Shown here: piece after piece, positions 1-7,653 of the stretch
Layout: each line of letters begins with the position of its first letter
Numbering within the stretch: position 1 is the stretch's first letter
Source: Bdellovibrionales bacterium
Lineage (GTDB): Bacteria > Bdellovibrionota > Bdellovibrionia > Bdellovibrionales > Bdellovibrionaceae
Reading direction: 5' to 3'
Assembly (NCBI GenBank): GCA_027320785.1
Contig: DAHVKR010000007.1
Span: 1-13,638, forward strand
Length of the DNA: 13,638 nucleotides
Notes under the pieces: model-generated
Told to the model about the DNA's origin: nothing
Seen by the model: the letters and a program-made list of their open reading frames with translations, nothing else
Databases searched by the model: none
Made by a program: the position numbers and the translations under genes

Positions 1-1151
1 CAACCTAATTCCTTCACCATCACTCCCGCAACAGCAGAAAAAATATTTCTTCCCGATGTGGCAAGAGCTGAAAGTAAGGCAAATTGTGTTCCGGTAAAAT
101 GCTTATTCGTAATAATAGAAAGATAGGCAATAAAGGCAGCACTTCCCATCCCTGTGCAAATATCTTCTAAAACAACTGTCACACCCAAAGCCCAAGGTTG
201 AGCTCCAGTAAAGGTAATCAAAGAAAAACCCGCTGTTGAGCAAGCCTGCAATACTCCAAAAACCCAAAGTGATCGTACAATTCCCAGCTTGAAGATGAGA
301 AGTCCTCCTACCAAAAGACCCACAAGCGAGGCGACAAGGCCCACCGTTTTCGCTATCAGTGCAATCTCAACATTTGAATATCCCATTTGGACATAAAAAG
401 GATTCAACATGGAGGCACCAATTGCATCACCAAACTTAAAAAGAAAAACAAAGCTTAAAATAAACAAAGCACCCGGACGAGAAAAGAACTCCTTAAATGG
501 CTCCACCACAGCTTCTTTGAGTGATTTAGGTTCACGGCCGTCAGAAGGAGGCTCTGGAGCCCACAAAGTTATCAAAGTTGTGAGTGCCATCACAACACCC
601 ATCAACATATAAAGTTGATTCCATGTTAAGTTGAGACTTTTCGGATCCACCAAACCAATGGCCACACCGCCAGATGTCAGCATGGCAATTCGATACCCGT
701 ATTGAGTCAGCGTTGATCCTAAACCCATCTCATCATCCGATAGAATTTCTCGTCGATAAGCATCAATGGCGATATCTTGAGTTGCACTGAGGAAAGCAAT
801 GACCGTAGCGACCACGGCCATTGTACTCAGACTCGATTCAGGACTCAATGTCGACATCTGGAAAAGGCCAATAGCTATTAAAATTTGAGTGAAAAGAATC
901 CATGATCTTCGTCGACCAAAAAGAAAAAGTCGATACCGATCGACGATAGGGGCCCAGAAAAATTTTAATGAATAGGCAACACTCACTGCCCCGAAGAATC
1001 CTATGGTAGAAATATCCACATGAGCTTCAGCCAGCCATGTCTTAAGAGTTCCTCCTACTAACAAGAAGGGAAAGCCACTGGAAAAGCCCGTCAATAAGAC
1101 GACCCACATTCTTCGGCTTGTTACAAATTTTTTTAAATTTTCAATTCCCAT
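1..1151 (-). CDS. ampG: AmpG-like muropeptide permease (MFS), C-terminus cut by window edge
   Basis: This is an inner-membrane major facilitator transporter of the AmpG family, which imports anhydro-muropeptides (GlcNAc-anhMurNAc peptides) from the periplasm for peptidoglycan recycling. The reading frame runs open from an ATG at 1151 to the left edge: 383 residues are visible, against about 420-490 for family members, so the C-terminus lies outside. Family features are the N-terminal stretch VVLLTGFSSGFPFLLVGGTL (about residues 18-37), then KFFWAPIVDRY with a basic loop (GRRRSW), then TQDIAIDAYRRE near residue 135. About ten hydrophobic segments can be read. The ATG lies inside the end of the upstream deaminase gene (11-nt overlap), so translation is probably coupled; no strong Shine-Dalgarno is seen. 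It is the fourth gene of the HNH-GNAT-deaminase transcript. The family call is secure; the exact substrate is inferred from the family. Confidence 0.92.
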   Translation of the reverse strand, partial: MGIENLKKFVTSRRMWVVLLTGFSSGFPFLLVGGTLKTWLAEAHVDISTIGFFGAVSVAYSLKFFWAPIVDRYRLFLFGRRRSWILFTQILIAIGLFQMSTLSPESSLSTMAVVATVIAFLSATQDIAIDAYRREILSDDEMGLGSTLTQYGYRIAMLTSGGVAIGLVDPKSLNLTWNQLYMLMGVVMALTTLITLWAPEPPSDGREPKSLKEAVVEPFKEFFSRPGALFILSFVFLFKFGDAIGASMLNPFYVQMGYSNVEIALIAKTVGLVASLVGLLVGGLLIFKLGIVRSLWVFGVLQACSTAGFSLITFTGAQPWALGVTVVLEDICTGMGSAAFIAYLSIITNKHFTGTQFALLSALATSGRNIFSAVAGVMVKELG

Positions 1152-2772
1152 ACAAAATCGTCTTTCTCATTTTCCACAAGTAGTGGCTTATAAAAGGTCT
1201 GCGCGTTTCCCCTGTCGCCACCATAATGAGCTTAGTGATTTTGAGATCCTCGGGGTCCGTATAAAGAAGAATCAAGAGTTCTTGGATAAAATTCGTATTG
1301 AGAGTGACATAGTTATCTGTGCCCACTCCTAATTGAACGCCTTTTTTTTCCCACCAAGAAAAAGGGTGATCTTTATAGTCTTCGAATTGCCCTGTGAGTT
1401 TATTGTTGGAAGAAGGAAGAGACACAAGAGCCACCCCCTTATCAATCAACCGGTTGAGTACATCATGCTGATAGTGTTCCACCTCACGAGCGGTATGAAA
1501 TTTTGCTTTGAGCAATTGAATCTGCTCGTCGCTATTCAGTTTTTCTCCATTCAGTAGCTTATCAAGAACCGGCTTGTAAACTCCCCAATCTAACTCAGTC
1601 ACTTCACGATAATAGCTGTCTTGAGGAATAATTTTCTCGCCATGCTGATTTTTTTTCAAAACTTCTTGAAATAATCGATGAAAATAAAAGTTAGGATTGA
1701 TTCCTAAACTCACCCCATGTTCCAGCGTATCGATATGCCAGATATTCATTGCATTATCGACCGCTTGAATACCCTTTCGAAGGGTATGGAATGTCTCGCC
1801 ATGATGTGAGCGAAGATGAAACCCACGGTATTGCAGTTTTCTAAAACCCACCTGCAATTCGTTAAAGTGTTCTTTTCTATAGAGCTCCTTCTCGTCACCA
1901 ACCGTATCCACATCACAAAGAATTTTTTCAAGAAAAGGGTGCTTATCAATTATTTTGAGAATTTCATCTACTTGGGCTAAAAAATCCTCTTTACGTGTTT
2001 TATATTTAGCAGAGTTGTATCGATGAGCTTCCTTGCGAAATGAAGGAGACAGAACATATTTGAAGTCAGGGTGATCTTTTCTAAACTTTTCGAACCCCTC
2101 GTAAAGACCCAAAACCACATCTTCGGGAGTCACTTCTTCAATTCCTGGAATTTGTTCTGAACTTGAAGCTGTTGCGCGTGAAAGTGAAAACTTCAAACGC
2201 ACAAATCCCACGTTGTACTTATGATAAAGTTCGCGGGCAATGTGCTCAGCTGCGGCCATATGGGCTTCTCGACTGATGAAAACAAGCTGTGGTAAGTAGA
2301 GAATATTGAGATAAGCCGAAAAGCCTTCATTTTCTTTTAACCGCATGAGCTTATCGACGTCTTCAACCGTTTTAATCGGCAAAGCATCAGCCCCATATAC
2401 TCCAACAATCTTTTTTTCATATATTTCTTTATAAGGGCCGGATAGAAGTTTCATAAGGCGAGGGTATACAAACTCTGCCGTTACGGCTCCCGTCAAATGA
2501 GTATGTTCTTCTCGATACTTCAGAGGCATTTGTCGAAAAAACTCAAACAAGGTTTTTGAAACAGGGTGAGCCAGCAACGCTCCTATAGACAACTTATCAA
2601 TTCTGAATTGATTCACCATCTGCCGAAATTCAAGGACAGACTCAAAAGCCTCTTTAGATTTTTCTGGCAAATCAGATGAGATTAAAAGATCCAAAGTATC
2701 AATGAGCCCAATCCCATTGGTCTCACTGATAATTTCTGTTACGGCTGTTAGTAGAGCTTTTTCTTTATTCAT
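1141..2772 (-). CDS. Adenosine/AMP-deaminase family metal hydrolase (long form)
   Basis: This 543-residue protein belongs to the adenosine deaminase branch of the metal-dependent hydrolases, which deaminate adenine nucleosides or related purines. Visible active-site blocks are the first metal site EEHTHLTGA (H90, H92), HHGE (H324 and the proton-donor-type E326), LEHG (H352) and GTDN (metal-type D486). The usual second aspartate of the TDD motif is Asn487 here. Classical bacterial enzymes are about 330-350 residues; this one has about 80 extra N-terminal residues before the HxH and an insertion around 200-310, closer in size to AMP deaminase or ADGF-like proteins. No signal peptide is apparent, so it is probably cytoplasmic. 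The ATG at 2772 is preceded by GAGGGA only about two bases away; the gap from the GNAT gene is 13 nt. The end overlaps ampG. The substrate (adenosine, AMP or another aminopurine) cannot be settled from sequence. Confidence 0.85.
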   Translation of the reverse strand: MNKEKALLTAVTEIISETNGIGLIDTLDLLISSDLPEKSKEAFESVLEFRQMVNQFRIDKLSIGALLAHPVSKTLFEFFRQMPLKYREEHTHLTGAVTAEFVYPRLMKLLSGPYKEIYEKKIVGVYGADALPIKTVEDVDKLMRLKENEGFSAYLNILYLPQLVFISREAHMAAAEHIARELYHKYNVGFVRLKFSLSRATASSSEQIPGIEEVTPEDVVLGLYEGFEKFRKDHPDFKYVLSPSFRKEAHRYNSAKYKTRKEDFLAQVDEILKIIDKHPFLEKILCDVDTVGDEKELYRKEHFNELQVGFRKLQYRGFHLRSHHGETFHTLRKGIQAVDNAMNIWHIDTLEHGVSLGINPNFYFHRLFQEVLKKNQHGEKIIPQDSYYREVTELDWGVYKPVLDKLLNGEKLNSDEQIQLLKAKFHTAREVEHYQHDVLNRLIDKGVALVSLPSSNNKLTGQFEDYKDHPFSWWEKKGVQLGVGTDNYVTLNTNFIQELLILLYTDPEDLKITKLIMVATGETRRPFISHYLWKMRKTILYGN

Positions 2773-2785
2773 TCCCTCAGAAATT

Positions 2786-3253
2786 TTATCGAGGATTGAA
2801 TCTCTTGTACATGACTTTATGTGGACCGATTCCCTCTATCTCAAAAACATCACCAATGGTCTGGAATCCTAGTTTTGAATAAAAAGGGACAGCTCGCATT
2901 CGAGCATTACACCACAGCAGATCACATCTTTTTGTCTCGAGAATTTCGAAGGCTTTTAAAAGAACTTTTTCTCCATACCCTTGGCCTTGATAGTTTGTAT
3001 CTGTTGCCATGCCTCGAAGGCGATAAGGCGCGCCTGCACTCAAAAGCATGTGACTCTCAATGTAGAATGAGGCCACTGTCACAATGTGATCTTGTAGTTT
3101 GTAGGCCAAACTCCAACATGTTGGATCTTCTTCGTAACTAAAATAGTGACTATTGGAGGCTTGCGGCGGCTTCAGAATTTTTTTCTTAAGATCTCTTGCT
3201 TCGGAAGAGGGAATCTGAAATACGCCCTTCAGTACTTCGCTTGAAATCATCAT
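2786..3253 (-). CDS. GNAT-family N-acetyltransferase
   Basis: This is a single-domain GNAT acetyltransferase of about 155 residues that transfers an acetyl group from acetyl-CoA to an unidentified amine. The acetyl-CoA loop is clear: RLRGMATD, then QGQGYG (about residues 89-94), followed by the helix GEKVLLKAFEIL. The C-terminal signature NARMRAVPFYSKLGF (about residues 116-130) is typical of small-molecule or amino-acid acetyltransferases of the ElaA/YjdJ sort. I chose the ATG at 3253 because it forms an ATGA overlap with the stop of the HNH gene and has TTAAGG eight bases upstream (3262-3267). The frame can be extended 27 nt to a TTG at 3280, but that start lacks these supports. It lies between the HNH and deaminase genes and is presumably translated from their shared transcript. 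The substrate is unknown. Confidence 0.85.
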   Translation of the reverse strand: MMISSEVLKGVFQIPSSEARDLKKKILKPPQASNSHYFSYEEDPTCWSLAYKLQDHIVTVASFYIESHMLLSAGAPYRLRGMATDTNYQGQGYGEKVLLKAFEILETKRCDLLWCNARMRAVPFYSKLGFQTIGDVFEIEGIGPHKVMYKRFNPR

Positions 3254-3783
3254 CCAGACAGCCTTAAGTATTGCTTCCAAACCATGGGCATTTCCTCTCC
3301 CCCCACTTCAAATTCCATTAAGGGTAGCCAGGCTGGCATTTTCGGTTCTCTCAAAAGAGGCATGCGCGCCTCGTGAGGGGTCTTATTCGCTTTTTTCTGA
3401 TTACAAGAACGACAGGCTGAAACCACATTATGCCATTCTTTTTTTCCTTCTCGCGAAGCCGGCATAACATGATCCAAAGTGAGATGCTTGGTTGAAAACC
3501 TATTTCCACAATACTGACAGGTATAGTTGTCTCGAATGTAGACATTCTCACGGCAAAATCTCACGTGAGTATGAGTTCTTCCCCGGACATAGGTCTTGAG
3601 CCGCAGAACACTGGGAAGCTTGAAACTAGACGAAACAGACCTGGCAAAGACCGAATGATACTCAAGAACTTCGACTTTACCCTGGAACCATAGGATGAGC
3701 GCCTTTTGCCAACTGACGATCCTCATCGGTTCATAACTTGCGTTTAAGAGCAAGGACCTGATGGATGACAGAGAATGAGACAT
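3250..3783 (-). CDS. HNH endonuclease family protein
   Basis: This 177-residue protein has a zinc-finger HNH nuclease domain in its C-terminal half. In order: CQYCG (C89, C92), TLDHVMP (D104-H105), WHNVV (N119) and CRSCN (C124, C127, N128), followed by the NKTPHEA tail with H137. Together these give two zinc-binding CxxC pairs and the metal-binding beta-beta-alpha nuclease core. The N-terminal part, SLLLNASYEPMRIVSW, is the conserved leader of a widespread stand-alone HNH family in proteobacteria whose role is undetermined; it may nick or cut DNA. The ATG at 3783 follows GGAGGG (3786-3791), a short but strong ribosome site. An upstream TTG at 3843 would extend the frame past the promoter and into tesA, and is unlikely. 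The gene heads the minus-strand cluster and overlaps the GNAT gene by 4 nt. No restriction methylase is nearby, so I do not call it a restriction enzyme. Confidence 0.88.
   Translation of the reverse strand: MSHSLSSIRSLLLNASYEPMRIVSWQKALILWFQGKVEVLEYHSVFARSVSSSFKLPSVLRLKTYVRGRTHTHVRFCRENVYIRDNYTCQYCGNRFSTKHLTLDHVMPASREGKKEWHNVVSACRSCNQKKANKTPHEARMPLLREPKMPAWLPLMEFEVGGEEMPMVWKQYLRLSG
3262..3267 (-). promoter_or_regulatory. Ribosome binding site deciding the GNAT start
   Basis: TTAAGG on the minus strand, eight bases before the ATG at 3253. It lies inside the end of the HNH coding region and favours the ATGA-overlap start over the upstream TTG at 3280. Confidence 0.6.
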
Positions 3784-3808
3784 ATCCCTCCAGACATCTC
3801 TTAACTCT

Positions 3809-3837
3809 ATTATGAAATCCTCGAACCTTGTTTTCAA
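3809..3837 (-). promoter_or_regulatory. Predicted sigma70-type promoter for the HNH-GNAT-deaminase-ampG cluster
   Basis: Reading the minus strand, TTGAAA (3837-3832) and CATAAT (3814-3809) are separated by exactly 17 bases, each one mismatch from the TTGACA/TATAAT consensus. Transcription would start near 3802, leaving a leader of about 20 bases with GGAGGG before the ATG at 3783. The element lies just upstream of, and partly antisense to, possible early tesA starts. It is a consensus match by eye, not a measured start. Confidence 0.6.
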
Positions 3838-3869
3838 TGCCAAAAGTTTCAGTTATGGTCTTCATAATA

Positions 3870-4475
3870 ATGAAGACTCTGGTTTTACTATTATTTTCTG
3901 TTATGGCAGGCGCTCAATCGCCCCCATCTCTAAATCACAGCCTCGTGATTATTGGAGACTCACTGACTGAGGGTTACGGTGTTTCAGCTGAGGAAGCCTT
4001 TCCAGCTCAACTACAGAAAATATTTAATAAAAATGGGAACAACTGGAAGGTTATCAGCGAGGGGATTAGTGGCTCGACCTCAGCATCAGCTCCTTCTCGT
4101 GTACGCTGGACACTTAAAAAACCTCCTCAAATGGTGATCCTAGCCCTGGGGGCTAATGACGGCCTTCGTGGAATAGAGGCCTCAGCCACAGAGAAAAATC
4201 TAGACCAAGCTCTAGCTCTTCTGACCGAAGCTCATGTCAAAGTCATTCTTGCCGGTATGAAAATGCCACCCAACTATCAGGGCCGCAACAAAGATCAGTT
4301 TGAAAAAATCTACCCTCGACTGGCGAAAAAATATCATATCCAGCTGATTCCTTTTCTCTTAAAAGACGTGGCTGGCATTTCCAGCCTCAATCAGAAAGAT
4401 GGGATACACCCCAATGCAAAGGGCCATGCCATCATCGCAAAAAATATCTATAAATATTTGCAACCAAATTTATGA
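3870..4475 (+). CDS. tesA: TesA-like SGNH esterase / lysophospholipase, exported
   Basis: This is a periplasmic SGNH-hydrolase of the TesA/arylesterase group (acyl-CoA thioesterase I, protease I, lysophospholipase L1), which cleaves thioester and ester bonds of long-chain acyl compounds. All catalytic blocks are present, numbering from the ATG at 3870: GDSLTEGYG (nucleophile S31), the SGSTSA oxyanion glycine (about G67), GANDGLRG (N96) and DGIHPNAKGH (D177, H180). The length of 201 residues suits the family. The start is the least certain part: MKTLVLLLFSVMAGAQ is a compact signal peptide with cleavage after AGA. ATGs at 3837 and 3855 and a TTG at 3828 lie upstream in frame, and none has a convincing Shine-Dalgarno. 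The stop overlaps the start of the ATPase gene (ATGA), as part of a tesA-ybbA-ybbP unit. The family call is firm; the physiological substrate is inferred. Confidence 0.9.
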   Translation: MKTLVLLLFSVMAGAQSPPSLNHSLVIIGDSLTEGYGVSAEEAFPAQLQKIFNKNGNNWKVISEGISGSTSASAPSRVRWTLKKPPQMVILALGANDGLRGIEASATEKNLDQALALLTEAHVKVILAGMKMPPNYQGRNKDQFEKIYPRLAKKYHIQLIPFLLKDVAGISSLNQKDGIHPNAKGHAIIAKNIYKYLQPNL

Positions 4476-5131
4476 TTGAAATCAGAAATCTTTCGAAATC
4501 ATTTAAGACCCAGCAAGGCCCGTTGGAAATTCTGAAGGATATAAACTTCCAGATCCCTAAAGGGAAAATTATCGCTATTACAGGCCACTCTGGAAGCGGG
4601 AAAAGCACACTTCTCAGTTTATTGGCTGGCCTCGACAAACCAGACTCGGGACAAATCTTGATTGAGGGAAGGGATTTATTTGCAATTCCACCTCATAAGC
4701 AAAATGATTTTAGAGCTCAAAATATTTCTTTGATTTTTCAGAACTACTATCTCATCCCGCATCTAACAGCTTTGGAAAATGTCGCACTTCCCCTGCAAAT
4801 CCTCAAAAAAGCTTCTCCTTTTGAGGAGGCTCAAAGGCTTTTAAAAGAAGTCGGCCTTGAAGATCGAATGTCTCACTACCCAGGAGAGCTGAGCGGTGGT
4901 GAGTGCCAAAGAGTTTCTATCGCGAGAGGGCTCGCTACAAAGCCCCTTGTCTTACTGGCCGATGAACCTACAGGGAGTTTGGATAACGAAACTGGTAATC
5001 GAGTCATGAAACTTTATTTCGACTTAGTTCGAAAGCATAATCTTACGTCTGTGATTGTGACTCATAATGAAGAGCTCGCTGCGCTCTGTGATTCAGAGCT
5101 GAAATTATCACAAGGCCAAATTCACAAATGA
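4472..5131 (+). CDS. ybbA: YbbA-like ABC transporter ATP-binding protein
   Basis: This 219-residue cytoplasmic ATPase belongs to the LolD/MacB/FtsE-type group that drives MacB-fold (type VII) permeases by mechanotransmission. All nucleotide-binding motifs are intact: Walker A GHSGSGKST (38-46), Q-loop Q90, signature LSGGE (140-144), Walker B LVLLADEP (159-166) with the D-loop SLD (169-171), and H-loop H198. The stretch IFQNYYLIPHLTALENVALP is typical of this branch. The ATG overlaps the tesA stop by 4 nt, and its own stop overlaps the permease start by 4 nt, implying coupled translation; no separate ribosome site is seen. With TesA upstream and a YbbP-like permease downstream it matches the gene set of Escherichia coli ybbA-ybbP/tesA. 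LolD is the main alternative, but the neighbours argue for YbbA. Confidence 0.94.
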   Translation: MIEIRNLSKSFKTQQGPLEILKDINFQIPKGKIIAITGHSGSGKSTLLSLLAGLDKPDSGQILIEGRDLFAIPPHKQNDFRAQNISLIFQNYYLIPHLTALENVALPLQILKKASPFEEAQRLLKEVGLEDRMSHYPGELSGGECQRVSIARGLATKPLVLLADEPTGSLDNETGNRVMKLYFDLVRKHNLTSVIVTHNEELAALCDSELKLSQGQIHK

Positions 5132-7644
5132 GCTTTCTATTTCTCTACAGTTTGAAGCGATTTTGGAGAAAAAAAGCACAGGTACTGCTAACGTCACTTT
5201 TTCTCTGTTTAGGTTTTTGGGGCTGGTTGATGAGCGAGAGCTCGCAAACCAGCATTCGACAAAGCTTGGAAACTCAAGCCCGTCAAATTCTTTCAGCTGA
5301 TGTCTCCATTGAGTCTCGTCGTGAGTTCACCCCTCAGGAGCTTGATCTGATTCGCAAAGATGTCGCCAACAAGGGGCAAATCTCCTCTAGTTATGAGTTC
5401 TTTGCCATGCTCAATACTCCACATGACAGCCGTCTCGTGCTGGTTCGAGCTGTTGAAGATACTTATCCATTTTATGGAAAATTGAAACTAGAAGAGAAAA
5501 CTCCCACTTCACGTGAGCTCTTTCCTCTTCACCTTTGGGCCTCTCATGAGTTCAAAGGTTTAATGAATTTAAAGCTCAATGAGAAAGTCCATCTTGGAGA
5601 TGCCGATTTTAACGTTTCTGATTTTGTTTTAGAAGATCCCTCTCAGACGTTCAGATTAGCCAATTTAGCACCAACTGTTTTTATTCATTTAAAAGATTTA
5701 AAAAAAACGAATCTGATTCAATTTGGAAGTACCTTCACAACACTACGACTTATTAAGATTAATCCCTCCACCGATGTGGACAAGCTAGCCCAGAAACTGA
5801 AACAGGATCTCAAAGATCCCGCCATTGACATCAGTACGTACAAAAGTTTACCCGATGAAATGTCGGGACCCACACAAAGACTGTCAGATTTTCTTGGCCT
5901 TTCTAGCTTAGTCACCCTTCTATTCTGTGGATTGAGTCTATTCTATCTTTTGCAAATATGGTCTCTTGAGCATCAAAAAGAAAAAGCAGCTTTGGCGATC
6001 TTTGGGCTTTCTCGATGGAAAATTCAAGCAATTGAATTTTTTCAATCCGTTTTAACAGCCCTTCTTTCCACAATCTTATCCACAGGACTCGTATTTCTTA
6101 GCATACCCCTTATGCAAAATTTTATCCGTGAATGGCTTGCAACTCATTTCATTCTTCGAGTCACCTGGCATGAGATTTCTTTTATTTGGATATGCCAAAT
6201 CATCTTGTTGATCGCCCTCACCTTTCCCTTCAGAAAATCCGGCACAGCACTTTTCAGACTTCTTAAAGATTCCATGTCCTCAGATCAAAGTGGCGTCTCG
6301 CGACTACTTCCACTCCTTTTAACAATCTGGCCGTTTGCTATCTACGCCAGTCGTTCTTGGAAAAATGGAACTTACTTTTTTGTCGCCATTTTAGGTGTTT
6401 GCTTTATTCTGATCTTCTCGGGCTGGATTATCTTAAATGCACTTCGAAAAATTCCCTGGACTCAGTGGACTCTTAGCTACCCCCTCCAAGCTCTGTCACG
6501 GCAATCCACTGCTAGTTGGGCCTTTATTGTCACGGCTGGCATCTGCGCCTCCGTTCTCAACCTAATGCCCCAACTACAAAACAGTTTTGACTCCATGATG
6601 ACTCTTGGAAGTGAGGCCGAACGCCCCTCGCTTTTTATGTTTGATATTCAGCAAGAACAATTCCAACCTTTGCAGAAATTTTTGGACCAAGAGGGCTTTA
6701 AAATAAAATCGAGTTCTCCCCTGGTTCGTGCACGTATACTCAAAATCAATGGAAAAACTTTCGAAAGAATAGAAAAGAAAGGAATTTTCCAAACGCGTGA
6801 AGATCAGACTGAAGAGAGATTTCGAAATCGCTCTGTCAATCTCACCTATCGGACTCATCTTACAGGTGATGATAAAATCATAGAAGGTGAGCCCTTCTCA
6901 TTCACCTATGAAAGTTCTCAGAAATACCCCTTTATTTCTGTTGAGCAAAAATATCTGAATCGACTTCATCTTCACATCGGAGATATTTTGACTTTCGATG
7001 TTCAAGGTATTGAAATTTCCGCAGAGATTAAAAATGTTCGCTCTGTCCAGTGGAGTCGATTTGACCCGAACTTTTTTATAGTATTTCAAAATGGCATTTT
7101 AAATGAGGCTCCTCATACTTATTTGGCTTCGACCTATTACCTAACCCCAGAGAACAAAATACATGTTATCCGAAGTGTCTCAAAAGCGTTCCCTAATATT
7201 TCAATTGTGGATATTGAGCGCCTTATCCGTGACATTATTCAGAATTTAAAAAAAATTAGCGGAGCTTTGAGACTTATGACGGGACTTTCATTTCTCACGG
7301 GCTTATTGGCCATTGTTTTTCTTTTAATTTCGGAAAACAATCGCCGCGCAACAGAAATTCACCTATTGAAAGTTCTGGGAGGGGCACTCAAGTCTATCCT
7401 TCGTGTCAGACACTTGGAGGTCCTTTTACTTTCTAGCCTTTCATTGATTATGGGGCTCAGTTCGAGCTACCTCATTGCTTATTTTATTCTCAATCGCGTA
7501 TTCCAACTCCCCCTCGTGCCTGAATTTTCTACTCCCCTTATATTAGCCGCTATCATTCTAGGTCTGACGTACCTGACAAGTACACTCATCACCTTTTTTA
7601 CATATCAAAAAAATTCTTTCGTCATTCTCAAGAAAGAAGAGTAA
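5128..7644 (+). CDS. ybbP: YbbP-like FtsX/MacB-fold ABC permease
   Basis: This 838-residue inner-membrane permease is the partner of the preceding ATPase. Ten hydrophobic segments can be read, at about residues 18-35, 255-278, 304-326, 349-366, 392-408, 414-436, 461-480, 713-734, 762-787 and 800-823. Two large soluble, presumably periplasmic, regions lie between the first and second (about 36-254) and the seventh and eighth (about 481-712). That is the duplicated layout of YbbP, about 800 residues and ten passes in E. coli, rather than the four passes of LolC/E or MacB. FtsX-type segments include KEKAALAIFGLSRWKIQAIE after segment 2 and the matching EIHLLKVLGGALKSILRVRH after segment 8. It probably extracts or handles hydrophobic or lipid molecules from the inner membrane for the exported TesA-like hydrolase; this is inference from context. 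The ATG overlaps the ybbA stop, and sua5 follows after nine bases. Confidence 0.92.
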   Translation: MSFLFLYSLKRFWRKKAQVLLTSLFLCLGFWGWLMSESSQTSIRQSLETQARQILSADVSIESRREFTPQELDLIRKDVANKGQISSSYEFFAMLNTPHDSRLVLVRAVEDTYPFYGKLKLEEKTPTSRELFPLHLWASHEFKGLMNLKLNEKVHLGDADFNVSDFVLEDPSQTFRLANLAPTVFIHLKDLKKTNLIQFGSTFTTLRLIKINPSTDVDKLAQKLKQDLKDPAIDISTYKSLPDEMSGPTQRLSDFLGLSSLVTLLFCGLSLFYLLQIWSLEHQKEKAALAIFGLSRWKIQAIEFFQSVLTALLSTILSTGLVFLSIPLMQNFIREWLATHFILRVTWHEISFIWICQIILLIALTFPFRKSGTALFRLLKDSMSSDQSGVSRLLPLLLTIWPFAIYASRSWKNGTYFFVAILGVCFILIFSGWIILNALRKIPWTQWTLSYPLQALSRQSTASWAFIVTAGICASVLNLMPQLQNSFDSMMTLGSEAERPSLFMFDIQQEQFQPLQKFLDQEGFKIKSSSPLVRARILKINGKTFERIEKKGIFQTREDQTEERFRNRSVNLTYRTHLTGDDKIIEGEPFSFTYESSQKYPFISVEQKYLNRLHLHIGDILTFDVQGIEISAEIKNVRSVQWSRFDPNFFIVFQNGILNEAPHTYLASTYYLTPENKIHVIRSVSKAFPNISIVDIERLIRDIIQNLKKISGALRLMTGLSFLTGLLAIVFLLISENNRRATEIHLLKVLGGALKSILRVRHLEVLLLSSLSLIMGLSSSYLIAYFILNRVFQLPLVPEFSTPLILAAIILGLTYLTSTLITFFTYQKNSFVILKKEE

Positions 7645-7653
7645 TCTGAATTC

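Noticed and set aside
409..612. Plus-strand open frame of 67 residues
   Set aside because: Antisense to the well-supported AmpG-like gene; low-complexity product with no family features.
2821..3141. Plus-strand open frame of 106 residues
   Set aside because: Antisense to the GNAT gene, whose acetyl-CoA motif is clear; the plus-strand product shows no recognisable family.
3250..3783. HNH protein as part of a restriction or defence island
   Set aside because: No methylase, helicase or other defence gene is adjacent; neighbours are housekeeping or salvage genes.
3784..3843. TTG-started N-terminal extension of the HNH protein
   Set aside because: It would run through the predicted promoter; the ATG at 3783 has a ribosome site and the conserved NASYEP leader follows it directly.
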